NCBI RefSeq assembly: GCF_014205215.1
Contig: NZ_JACHNC010000001.1
Coordinates: forward strand, 9,978,501 to 10,042,500
Length of the DNA: 64,000 nt
From: Actinoplanes lobatus
GTDB lineage: Bacteria > Actinomycetota > Actinomycetes > Mycobacteriales > Micromonosporaceae
Reading direction: 5' to 3'
Below the pieces are notes generated by a model that worked only from the letters and a program-made list of their open reading frames with translations, did not search any database and had not been told where the DNA came from. A program made the translations under genes and the position numbers. Numbering within the stretch: the first letter of the stretch is position 1; the number at the start of each line of letters is the position of its first letter. Below, one piece after another: positions 34,631 through 42,710 of this stretch.

Positions 34631-36274
34631 TCACGGTGTGGCCGCCAGCTCCAGGCCGGCCACGTGTCCGAACGTCATCGCGGGTCCGAGGGTCGAGCCG
34701 GCGCCGGCGTAGCTGTGGCCCATCACGGCGGCGCTGGCGTTTCCGGCGGCGTACAGGCCGGGGATCACCGAGCCGTCCGGGCGCACCACCCGGGCCCGGG
34801 CGTCGGTGAGCAGGCCGCCCTTGGTGCCGAGGTCGCCGGGCACGATCGTGAAGGCGTAGAACGGCGGCAGCCAGATCGGCGCGAGGCAGGGGCTGGGCGT
34901 GTTGGTGGGGTCGGCGAAGTAGGCGTCGTACGCGCTGTCGCCCCGGCGCCAGTCGGTGTCGCGTCCGGCGCGGGCCTGGGCGTTGAACCGGTCGACGGTG
35001 GCCCGCAGCGCACCGGCCGGCACGCCGATCTTCGCGGCCAGCCCGGCGAGGGTCCAGTCCTTGACCAGGGCGCCGCTGGAGTACCACTCGTCCGGGTAGG
35101 GCAGCAGCGGGGCGAGGTCCTTGAACAGGTAGCGGTTCCGGTAGTCCTGGTCGGTGATCATCCAGCAGGGGATGTGGCCCTTCTCGTACATCACGTGCAC
35201 GACGTCGCTGTACGGCGCGGCCTCGTTGACGAACCGCTGCCCGGCCCGGTTGACGAAGATGGTGCCGGGCAGGGTCCGCTCGGAGAGGCAGAACCACGGC
35301 TCGCCCGGCAGCGGGATCATCGGCCCCCACCAGGCGTCCTCCATCAGCGCGAGGGCGGCCCCGGCCCGCTCGCCGGCCTCGATGCCGTCACCGGTGTTGG
35401 AGTCCGCCCCGATCGTCCAGTCGGTGCCGATCGGCGCGGCCTGGTACTGCTTGCGCATCCGCTCGTTGTGCTCGAACCCGCCGCTGGCCACCACCACGCC
35501 GCGCCGGGCCCGGATCAGCGTCTCGGCGCCGTCGCGCCGGACCAGCACCCCGGCCACCCGCCCGTTCTCCACGTGCAGGTCGAGCAGCGGGGTGTTCAGC
35601 CAGACCGGCACACCGGCGGCGATCAGCCCGGCCCGCAGCCCACCGGCCAGCGCCTGGCCCATGGTGACCGGCTTCTGGCCCTGGGCCGCGAGCTGGAGGT
35701 AGCGCCAGAGGATCTCGCTGGCCGTGGCGACGCCGCGCGGGTGGCGGGCGACCAGCGACAGCCACTTGTAGTCGATCGTGTAGACCACGGTTCCGGCGGG
35801 ACTGGCCTGGTAGGGCCCGTTGAGGTGGGCCAGTTCGTCACCGAGGACGTTGGCGTCGAGGGCCTGCGGCTCGATCGAGCGGCCGTTCGGCATGCCGCCG
35901 GGCAGCTCGGGATAGTAGTCCGGGTAGTCCTTCATCCAGGCGAACCGCAGCGGTGTCCAGCGTTGCAGGAACGCGATGGTCCGCGGCCCGTTGGTGAGGA
36001 AGGCCTGGCGGCGGGCGGCCGGCACGGCCGGCCCGACCACGGCCGCCAGATACGTGTCGGCCTTGCTGAACGTGTCCGGCACCCCGGCGGCGAGCAGAAC
36101 GTCGTTGTTCGGCACCCAGATCCCGGCGCCGGACCGGGCCGCCGATCCACCGTAGACGGCCGCCTTCTCGACGAGAACCGTGTTCAGTCCGCTGCGGGCT
36201 GTCGTGAGGGCGGCTGTCATCCCGGCTGCGCCGGCACCCACCACGACCACGTCGTACTCCACGGTGACCGCCAT
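34631..36274 (-). CDS. Second KstD, 3-ketosteroid delta1-dehydrogenase
   Basis: A 547-residue flavoprotein: YDVVVVGAGAAGMTAALTTA at the N-terminus, GGSAARSGAGIWVPNNDVLL, DYPDYYPELPGGMPNGRSIE, GVVVASGGFEHNERMRKQYQ, PIGTDWTIGADSNTGDGI and PGDLGTKGGLLTDARARVV. It resembles M. tuberculosis KstD at least as strongly as the 22246 gene, including PNN(D/E)VL and APIGTDWT. Two KstDs may divide C27-type and C19-type substrates. It starts at ATG 36274 after GGGGAAACC, with the KstR box 42 bases upstream. Confidence 0.9.
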   Translation of the reverse strand: MAVTVEYDVVVVGAGAAGMTAALTTARSGLNTVLVEKAAVYGGSAARSGAGIWVPNNDVLLAAGVPDTFSKADTYLAAVVGPAVPAARRQAFLTNGPRTIAFLQRWTPLRFAWMKDYPDYYPELPGGMPNGRSIEPQALDANVLGDELAHLNGPYQASPAGTVVYTIDYKWLSLVARHPRGVATASEILWRYLQLAAQGQKPVTMGQALAGGLRAGLIAAGVPVWLNTPLLDLHVENGRVAGVLVRRDGAETLIRARRGVVVASGGFEHNERMRKQYQAAPIGTDWTIGADSNTGDGIEAGERAGAALALMEDAWWGPMIPLPGEPWFCLSERTLPGTIFVNRAGQRFVNEAAPYSDVVHVMYEKGHIPCWMITDQDYRNRYLFKDLAPLLPYPDEWYSSGALVKDWTLAGLAAKIGVPAGALRATVDRFNAQARAGRDTDWRRGDSAYDAYFADPTNTPSPCLAPIWLPPFYAFTIVPGDLGTKGGLLTDARARVVRPDGSVIPGLYAAGNASAAVMGHSYAGAGSTLGPAMTFGHVAGLELAATP

Positions 36275-36315
36275 GGTTTCCCCATCCGCCGGGCCGTTTA
36301 CCGCTCCGCAACAAC

Positions 36316-36329
36316 TAGAACAGGTTATA
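36316..36329. promoter_or_regulatory. KstR operator between kstD paralogue and PaaI gene
   Basis: TAGAACAGGTTATA fits TnnAACnnGTTnnA exactly. It lies 42 bases from the start of the second kstD (minus) and 55 bases from the start of the thioesterase gene (plus), so it probably controls both. Confidence 0.85.
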
Positions 36330-36384
36330 GCAGTGTGATGAGATTCACTAGGTCCGATGGGGTGGGGTGTAGGAGCCTGACAGG

Positions 36385-37077
36385 GTGACCGACAGTGAGA
36401 ACGGCCGCCGGCTGCACGCCGTCGACGACGCGCTGCTGCGCCGTCGCGAGGCGATCAGCGACCTGGGCGACGCGCTGCGACTGCTCATCGAGCACGCCAC
36501 CGCCACCGAGGCGCCCACCGAGGAGCTGCGCCGGGCCGCCGAGCGGATCCGGCAGGCGGCCGCACCGCTGGGCGAGCGGGCCCGCGGCCGGCACGAACCG
36601 CCGTCCGCCGACGACATGCGCGCCGGGGTGCGCCTCTACAACCCGGTGACCGGCGCGGGCAGCGCCTTCGCCCCGCCGCTGGAGATCCACCAGGAGGGTG
36701 AGATCACGGTCGGCGCCTGCACGCTCGGGCTGGCCTTCGAGGGGCCGCCCAGCTATGCGCACGGCGGGGTCAGCGCCATGCTGCTCGACCAGATGCTGGG
36801 CTACGCGGCCGGCGCCTCCGGCAATCCGGGCATGACGGTCCGGCTCGACACCGGCTATCGCAAACCCGTCCCGCTGCTCACCCCGCTGCGGCTGACCGCC
36901 GAGGTGGTCGACGTGGACGGGCGCCGGGTCACCGTGGCCGGGTCGATCGCCACGGCGGCCGAGCCCGGCGAGATCCTGGTCGCGGCGACCGGCGTGTTCG
37001 TCGGTCTGCGTGCCGAGCAGGCGCGGAGGCTGTTCGGCGCGGTCATCGGGCGCGGCGAGGAGTCCCGGGCCGGCTGA
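36385..37077 (+). CDS. PaaI-family acyl-CoA thioesterase
   Basis: A 230-residue hot-dog protein. The C-terminal half holds GPPSYAHGGVSAMLLDQMLGYAA, the HGG-containing active-site block of PaaI/thioesterase-4 proteins, then TVRLDTGYRKPVPLLTPLRL. The first 90 residues are a helical extension (Arg/Glu-rich). The start is GTG 36385 after GTAGGAG. With a KstR box between it and kstD, release of stalled CoA esters during steroid breakdown is a reasonable inference; the substrate is unknown. Confidence 0.85.
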   Translation: MTDSENGRRLHAVDDALLRRREAISDLGDALRLLIEHATATEAPTEELRRAAERIRQAAAPLGERARGRHEPPSADDMRAGVRLYNPVTGAGSAFAPPLEIHQEGEITVGACTLGLAFEGPPSYAHGGVSAMLLDQMLGYAAGASGNPGMTVRLDTGYRKPVPLLTPLRLTAEVVDVDGRRVTVAGSIATAAEPGEILVAATGVFVGLRAEQARRLFGAVIGRGEESRAG

Positions 37078-37082
37078 TCCTC

Positions 37083-38300
37083 CTACTCGATCACGCGGGC
37101 CTGGTGGGCGTCACGGTCGCCGGGGGCGACATCCGGATGGATCAGACCTTCGGCGTACGGGCGGGCGCGCGCCACCAGCTCCGGGGTGAGCCCGTTCCGG
37201 CCGGCCAGCAGATCCACCCAGCCCGGCAGCAGCGCGAGAACCGGGCCGGCCTCGTCGCCGTACTCCTCGCGGATCTGCTGGGCCACGTACGCGACCCGGT
37301 GCGGTGAACAGCCGACCGCCAGCGCGGGAACGTCCAGCGGCCACGCGTCGAGCACCGCGCCCGCCTCGTCCTGAGCCTCCGGCCACCGGCTCATCCACTC
37401 GGCGGCCAGCTTCGGCAGATCCTCGCGGTGGCGCGGCACGGGGTGGGCGGGCAGCGACGCCACGACCGTCTCGGCCAGGCGGCGGCAGCGCAGGTACTCG
37501 GCGTGCTGCTCGACCGACTCGCCGCCCAGCGCGGTCAGCCCGAACAGCCCGGGCAGCACGTCCTTGAGCAGCTCGGGGTCGTCGGCCGCGCGCCACGAGG
37601 TGCCGCCCGCCGCGACCGGGCCGACGCCGACCTGCCACGCGGCCAGGGCCTCCTCCGGTGAGGCGTAGAAGCCGGCGTGCACCGGGAGCGGGGTGAGGGT
37701 GCACGTGTCGACATCCCAGAGGTACCAGCGCACCGGGGCGTCCGGCACGGCGAACGGCGCCACCACGGCGAAGCGGGTGCCGTACCGGTCGGGGGTCCAC
37801 AGCACCGGGCCGCCGAGCGCCGGGCCGGGTGTCGCGAGGCCCGTCCGCTCACGCAGCGGCGACGGCAGGATCGCCGTGACGGCGGCGCGTACCCGGTCGG
37901 CGCCCGTATCGGCGACCGCGTCGGCCAGCGCCTCGGCGAAGTGTTCCGGCCCGATGTGGTCGTCGCTCTTGGCGAGCAGCTCGTCCAGGTGCCCGCTCCC
38001 GGCGGCCGCGAGCAGCTCGGCGGGATCGGCCGGGGTGCGGTCCGCGAGCTCGGTGAGCAGCGGGCCGAGCCGGGCGCACAGCTCGTCCTCCAGGGCGGTG
38101 CCGGTCGCCGGCGACTCCCGCAACGACTCGGCCAGGGCCCGGGCGTGTGGCCGGGCCGCCTCCACCCGGCGGGTGAACGTCTCCGCCCAACCGGAGACCA
38201 TGTTGGACAGCGACACCCTCCGGGTGTGGTCGCGCCGGCGGCTCGCCCTGGCCGCCGCCGCCGATTTCTGGGACTTCTTGCGCTTACGTGAGACCGGCAC
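37083..38300 (-). CDS. Hypothetical protein, about 405 residues
   Basis: I do not recognise this protein. The N-terminus is strongly basic and rich in Arg, Lys and Ser (SRKRKKSQKSAAAARASRRR), followed by a helical region and a middle block with tryptophans (WYLWDVDTCTLTPLPVHAG). The rest is helical, with PEAQDEAGAVLDAWPLDVP and VAYVAQQIREEYGDEAGPVL. There is no signal peptide or membrane segment. GTG 38300 is preceded at leaderless spacing by a TATTCT -10-like element; GTG 38324 is the alternative. The basic head suggests nucleic acid contact. It converges on the thioesterase gene with five bases between. Confidence 0.75.
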   Translation of the reverse strand: MPVSRKRKKSQKSAAAARASRRRDHTRRVSLSNMVSGWAETFTRRVEAARPHARALAESLRESPATGTALEDELCARLGPLLTELADRTPADPAELLAAAGSGHLDELLAKSDDHIGPEHFAEALADAVADTGADRVRAAVTAILPSPLRERTGLATPGPALGGPVLWTPDRYGTRFAVVAPFAVPDAPVRWYLWDVDTCTLTPLPVHAGFYASPEEALAAWQVGVGPVAAGGTSWRAADDPELLKDVLPGLFGLTALGGESVEQHAEYLRCRRLAETVVASLPAHPVPRHREDLPKLAAEWMSRWPEAQDEAGAVLDAWPLDVPALAVGCSPHRVAYVAQQIREEYGDEAGPVLALLPGWVDLLAGRNGLTPELVARARPYAEGLIHPDVAPGDRDAHQARVIE

Positions 38301-38359
38301 GGGCCGAGAATATGTGGCCGTCACTGTCCCGGCCCGTCGTCGTCACCCGCACGGGCGGT

Positions 38360-39412
38360 TCAGCACCGCTCCGGGGCCCAGTCGTCACCGCCCCGCAGGA
38401 ACGCCGCGGCGGTGAGGTCCCCGGCCTGCTCGGCGGTCAGCTGCGGCCGGTTCGCCGAGACGATCGCGCCCGGCCCGGCGTTGCGGTACTCGAAGAACCG
38501 CGCCTCCTCCCACGGCCAGGTGCCGAAGTCGCTCCACGCGACGTCGGGGATGTGCGCGCCGATCCAGGACTCCCGGATGATCGTCTGGCCGATCGCGTTC
38601 GGGTCGTTGCTCGGGTGCCACGGGCGGCCCAGCAGGACCGTCCCGGCCGGGGCGTCCGAGGTGAACCGGCTGCGCCGGAAGAGCAGGCCGTACGGGTTGG
38701 TGATGTCGGTGCTCGGCGCGGTGACGTAACCGTTCGGGGTGCTGCCGCGGTTCAGCGAGTGGATCCGGCAGCGGTCGAAGACGGCGGTGGCCCGGCCGAA
38801 GATGAAGTCGACGTCACCCTCCACATAGCAGTCGCGCAGGTAGACCCGGGCCACCACACCGGCCGCGCTGCTGTTCACGTACAGGGTGTCCTGGTTGGCC
38901 AGGAACCGCACCCGGTCGAAGACCAGCCGGTCGGCCCGGGTCAGCACGGCCACCGCCTGCCGGTTGGTGATCTCCGGGTGGGCGGCCTCGTCGAAGAGGT
39001 TCGCGAAGGTCAGGTTCACGGCCCGGAAGTCGGCGCCGTTGACGGTGACCGAGGCGCTGCCGGAGGTGCCCCAGGGCGTGCCGTCCGGCTTGAGGGTGCC
39101 GTTGGCGCGGTCGTCGGCGATCACCACGTCGTCCGGGCGGCGGCCGAGGCCGCGCAGCTCCAGGAACGGCTTCGTGGCGGGGACGATGACCTGGCCCAGG
39201 TAGGTGCCGGGACGCACGCCGATGACGAACGGCTCGGTCGCCCCGGCCGGGGCCGCGTCGATCGCCGCCTGGATGCCGGTGTGGTCGCCGCTGCCGTCGA
39301 CGGCGACTGTCAGGTCCGGTCGCCGGCCGCCCGCGAGAGCCGGGGTGGTGGTCAGGCCGGTCGCCACGATGCCGAGGCCGGAGGACATGCCGAGGAAGGT
39401 ACGCCGACGCAT
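38360..39412 (-). CDS. Secreted pectinesterase (CE8 family)
   Basis: A 350-residue protein with a twin-arginine-like signal (MRRRTFLGMSSGLGIVATGL ... PALAGG), then a right-handed beta-helix. The carbohydrate esterase family 8 motifs are visible: NRQAVAVLTRADRLVFDRVR with the active-site Gln, DCYVEGDVDFIFGRATAVFD with the two catalytic aspartates, and LLGRPWHP with the Arg/Trp pair. It would de-esterify pectin outside the cell. ATG 39412 follows AAGGAG. A LacI-type operator lies 34 bases upstream. Confidence 0.93.
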   Translation of the reverse strand: MRRRTFLGMSSGLGIVATGLTTTPALAGGRRPDLTVAVDGSGDHTGIQAAIDAAPAGATEPFVIGVRPGTYLGQVIVPATKPFLELRGLGRRPDDVVIADDRANGTLKPDGTPWGTSGSASVTVNGADFRAVNLTFANLFDEAAHPEITNRQAVAVLTRADRLVFDRVRFLANQDTLYVNSSAAGVVARVYLRDCYVEGDVDFIFGRATAVFDRCRIHSLNRGSTPNGYVTAPSTDITNPYGLLFRRSRFTSDAPAGTVLLGRPWHPSNDPNAIGQTIIRESWIGAHIPDVAWSDFGTWPWEEARFFEYRNAGPGAIVSANRPQLTAEQAGDLTAAAFLRGGDDWAPERC

Positions 39413-39445
39413 ACCACAACTCCTTGATGAGGGGATTGCGCTGGG

Positions 39446-39459
39446 GGAAAGCGCTTTCC
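39446..39459. promoter_or_regulatory. LacI-family type operator at the pectinesterase gene
   Basis: GGAAAGCGCTTTCC is a perfect 14-bp palindrome centred on CG, the form typical of LacI-family sugar-catabolism operators. It lies 34 bases upstream of the pectinesterase start and about 80 bases before the divergent serine hydrolase. No LacI regulator gene is in the window. Confidence 0.7.
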
Positions 39460-39537
39460 TCGACACCGTAGACGGGTCCTCGTCCCACGTCAACGAAATG
39501 TTCTCCGGTGAGTGACACGCATGGATACAGTGGCGTG

Positions 39538-41088
39538 ATGGTCGAACCGATCTCCCGCCGGTCCCTGCTGCGCACCGCGGCGGCCGGCGCCGCGGCGGTC
39601 ACCACCGGAGCCACCGCCACCGCCACCGCCGCACCCGCGACCGCCGGCGCCGGGGCCCGGGTTCCCGCCGCGGTCCGTGAACTCCTGGAGAAGATCCAGG
39701 CCGGCATGGCGGCATACCGGATTCCCGGCGTCGCCTACGGCCTCTACCACCAGGGCCGCGAATACGTGGGCGGCTTCGGCGTCACCGACGTGGCCGCGCC
39801 CGCCCCGGTCGACGGCGACACCGTCTTCCGGATCGCCTCCACCACCAAGACCTTCACCGGTACGGCCGTGATGCGGCTGACCGAACGCGGCCGGATCGAC
39901 CTCGATCGCACCGTCCGCGCCTACCTGCCCGGCTTCCGGACCGCCACCTCCCCCGGGGTCACCGTGCGGCAGGTCCTCAACCACAGCGCCGGCTGGCTCG
40001 GCGACGTCTTCACCGACACCGGCAGCGGCGACGACACCCTGGCGAAATACGTGGCGGCGCTGGAGACGGTGCCGCAGCTGACCCCGCCCGGGACGGTGAT
40101 GGCGTACAACAACGCCGCCATCGGCCTGGCCGGCCGGCTCATCGAGGTGACCACCGGCGCCGTCTACGAACGCGCCATGCGGTCCCTGGTGCTCGACCCG
40201 CTCCGGCTGCGGGGCACCGCGTTCACACTGGACGAACTGGCGGGCGCCACGGTGGCCATGCCGCACGGCTCCGACGCGTCCGGCAACCCGGTGTCGGTGC
40301 CGGAGGCGCTGGTCATCCCGCGCAGCCTGCACGCGGCCGGCGGTCTCTACTCCACGGCCCGCGACCAGCTGCGCTGGGCCCGCTTCCACCTCGGCGACGG
40401 CGACCCGCTGCTCACCCGGCGCTCACTACGGGCCATGCGGTGGCGGCCCGGCCCCGGCGGCACCCTGTTCGTCGAGGTCGACGGCTTCGGCGTCACCTGG
40501 ATGCTGCGCCCCACCGCCGAGGGCCCGCGCGTCATCCAGCACGGCGGCGACCTGCCCGGCCAGCACTCCGGCTTCCTGCTCGTACCGGAACGCGGCCTCG
40601 CGCTCACCGTCCTCACCAACTCGGAGAGCGGCCCGGCCCTGCTCGCCGAACTGTTCGCCGACGACTGGGCGCTGACCCGCCTGGCCGGTCTGCACAACCT
40701 GCCGGCCACCCCGCGCCCGCTCACCCCCGCCCAGCTGTCCGGGTACGAGGGCCGTTACGTGGCCGAGCAGATCGGCTCCACCGGCGAGCAGGCGTCCATC
40801 ACCCTCGACCTGGTCGCCGCGGGCGGCCGCCTGAGCGGCCGCGTCGACGGCACCGAGGCGATGGTGCTGCCGTTCTACCGTCGCGACCACGTGCTGGTGT
40901 GGGCCCCCGACGGCACCGACGCACACACCCGCGCCGACTTCGTCCGCGACCCGGACGGCTCGGTCGGCTGGCTCCGCTTCGGCGGCCGCCTCTTCCGGCG
41001 CACCCCACCCGGCCCGGCCGCCCTCCGCACCACCGCCAACACCCCGGCCCTGCTACCCGTCACCCTGCCCCACCCGGCCCGCCCCTGA
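39538..41088 (+). CDS. Exported serine hydrolase, beta-lactamase/esterase family
   Basis: A 516-residue class C beta-lactamase-fold protein. The twin-arginine signal RRSLLRTAAAGAAAV is followed by an Ala/Thr-rich stretch. The catalytic SxxK motif is in FRIASTTKTFTGTAV, the YxN motif in MAYNNAAIGLAGRLIE, and QHGGDLPGQHSGF supplies the third (HxG-like) motif. A C-terminal lipocalin-like domain follows residue 400. ATG 39538 fits a leaderless start; GTG 39508 is the alternative. It probably acts on a D-amino-acid peptide or ester outside the membrane. Confidence 0.85.
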   Translation: MVEPISRRSLLRTAAAGAAAVTTGATATATAAPATAGAGARVPAAVRELLEKIQAGMAAYRIPGVAYGLYHQGREYVGGFGVTDVAAPAPVDGDTVFRIASTTKTFTGTAVMRLTERGRIDLDRTVRAYLPGFRTATSPGVTVRQVLNHSAGWLGDVFTDTGSGDDTLAKYVAALETVPQLTPPGTVMAYNNAAIGLAGRLIEVTTGAVYERAMRSLVLDPLRLRGTAFTLDELAGATVAMPHGSDASGNPVSVPEALVIPRSLHAAGGLYSTARDQLRWARFHLGDGDPLLTRRSLRAMRWRPGPGGTLFVEVDGFGVTWMLRPTAEGPRVIQHGGDLPGQHSGFLLVPERGLALTVLTNSESGPALLAELFADDWALTRLAGLHNLPATPRPLTPAQLSGYEGRYVAEQIGSTGEQASITLDLVAAGGRLSGRVDGTEAMVLPFYRRDHVLVWAPDGTDAHTRADFVRDPDGSVGWLRFGGRLFRRTPPGPAALRTTANTPALLPVTLPHPARP

Positions 41089-41206
41089 CGGCACCCGACC
41101 CGGCACAGCCCGCTCCGCCACCGACCGCACCCGACCCGGCGCGGCCCGAAAGACCGGGACCGCTCAGCGGCGGCGTTACCGTCGGCTCATGCCGCGGGGC
41201 CGGCGG

Positions 41207-41500
41207 TCAGTAGTTCTCGCCGGTCTGCTGACGGCGCTGGAGGCGGCGTTCCTCCAGCTTGCGCCAACGGTTGTAGACCAGGACCGCGGCCTCGACCGGC
41301 TCCGGCGCGCAGCCGGCCTTCCACTGCCGCGGCAGGAACGACTCGGCGCCCAGCCACAGCAGGTCACTCATCGGAACCGTGCCACCGTTCATCCGCATCA
41401 GCTCCTCCGCCACCTGAACCGCGTGATCGCTGCGGCGCCACATCTCGAGGCTGGAGCTGCCGTGCGTCAGCTCGTCGTGGTCGTCCGGATGCAGATCCAT
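41207..41500 (-). CDS. Small hypothetical protein divergent from repA-like gene
   Basis: A 97-residue protein from ATG 41500, chosen because AAGGACG lies upstream; the frame extends to 41731 without a better start. It is acidic at the N-terminus (MDLHPDDHDELTHGSSSLEM) and basic/helical at the C-terminus (YNRWRKLEERRLQRRQQTGE). I do not recognise a family. It is divergent from the RepA-like gene. Confidence 0.65.
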   Translation of the reverse strand: MDLHPDDHDELTHGSSSLEMWRRSDHAVQVAEELMRMNGGTVPMSDLLWLGAESFLPRQWKAGCAPEPVEAAVLVYNRWRKLEERRLQRRQQTGENY

Positions 41501-41786
41501 GTGCGCGTTTCGTCCTTCGTAGCTGCGTATTCGCAGGTCAGCGGGGGTGAATCCGCCACTCTGGTGCGCTGCCGCCGATCCTGTCAAGGCCGCCCGGACG
41601 AAGATCACGCCAAACCCCGGGACATATCGGTCACCCTGCCGCCGGCCACACCGCGCCGTTGGTCGCGGCCGACTCCTCCGCACCCACACCGCCTGCGGGT
41701 GCCGCTCGTCGACCTGGACGGTGGGCTGCACCCATTCTTGAAGATCACTCGTTCACCGCAGAGGAACTTCCCCGCGGGAGGACGAT
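41501..41786. other. Divergent intergenic region
   Basis: The 286 bases hold the promoters of the 97-residue gene (minus) and the RepA-like gene (plus). The spacer is slightly less GC-rich at its right end (CTTGAAGATCACTCGTTC). I see no iteron-like direct repeats here that would mark a replication origin. Confidence 0.4.
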
Positions 41787-42704
41787 GTGAGTTTCTCGTT
41801 CCGGCACGGCGACGTCGCCGTCCACATCACCGTCGAGCCGGAGACCGGCGCGCACAGCGGATGCCGCCTGCCCGGCTCCGCCGGATCATCCGGTGAGACG
41901 ATCCTCTACCCACCGTTGCACGCCGACCTGGTGCTGCCGGAGACCGACCCCGGTGAGGTCGAGCTGCACTACCGGCCCGGCCTCGGCAGCTGGCGGTCCG
42001 GTCTCAGCGAGGGCGAGTTCGCGCGTTACGCCGGCGTCCCGTACGGGCTGCTCGGCCGCCACCTGGTGATGTTCCTGTGCACCGAGGCGTTCCGCTGCCG
42101 CAGCCGCACCATCACGTTCCAGCCGCACCGGCTCTACGCGTTCCTGGCCGGCCTCGGCTCACTCTCCGAGTCGACCGTCGGCGGTGGCTGGTTCACCGAA
42201 CTGGAGGACCAGCTGCACCGCACGCTGCGGCACGGCTGGGTCAACGAGGGCACCGGCGGCTCGGGCTTCCTGGTCAGCGGCCGCAGCCGCCAGACCCACG
42301 GCTTCCTCGACTCGTCGTCGGAATGCCCGCCGGTGATCACCCTGGAGGCCGAGTTCGCCAAGTCGGCGCTGCGCTGGATCCCGCTCGACGCCGACACCGT
42401 ACGTACGCTGGGCCGCCACTCGTGCCTCGCCCTGGACGTCTACATCTGGCTCACCCTGGTCGGCACATACCTCGACGACGCCCGGCAGTTCCCCTGGCCG
42501 TCGCTGCTCGCCCGGTTCGGCGCGGCGGGCGAGGACCAGGCCGCCTTCCGCTCCCGGTTCGAGGCCTGCCTCAACGACATCCGCAAGGTCACTTCCCTGC
42601 CGCTGGTCACCGCCGACACCCCGGGCATCGAGATCCGCCCGGCGTCGTCGTGCGTCGGCTCCTTCCACCGCGCGTGGCCCCTCCCCCGCCCGGCCCCGGC
42701 ATGA
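41787..42704 (+). CDS. RepA-like plasmid replication initiator homologue
   Basis: A 305-residue protein with the layout of the plasmid RepA C-terminal family. GVPYGLLGRHLVMFLCTEAF is the conserved PYG...LLxWxxTEA block, FLAGLGSLSESTVGGGWFTE with LEDQLHRTLRHGW the middle block, and SALRWIPLDADTVRTLGRHS then CLALDVYIWLTL with FPWPSLLARFGA the C-terminal block. GTG 41787 follows GGGAGGACGAT. No partition gene, origin iterons or integrase lie beside it, so it may be a remnant of an integrated element or a domesticated gene. Family recalled from motif pattern only. Confidence 0.7.
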   Translation: MSFSFRHGDVAVHITVEPETGAHSGCRLPGSAGSSGETILYPPLHADLVLPETDPGEVELHYRPGLGSWRSGLSEGEFARYAGVPYGLLGRHLVMFLCTEAFRCRSRTITFQPHRLYAFLAGLGSLSESTVGGGWFTELEDQLHRTLRHGWVNEGTGGSGFLVSGRSRQTHGFLDSSSECPPVITLEAEFAKSALRWIPLDADTVRTLGRHSCLALDVYIWLTLVGTYLDDARQFPWPSLLARFGAAGEDQAAFRSRFEACLNDIRKVTSLPLVTADTPGIEIRPASSCVGSFHRAWPLPRPAPA

Positions 42705-42710
42705 TCAATG

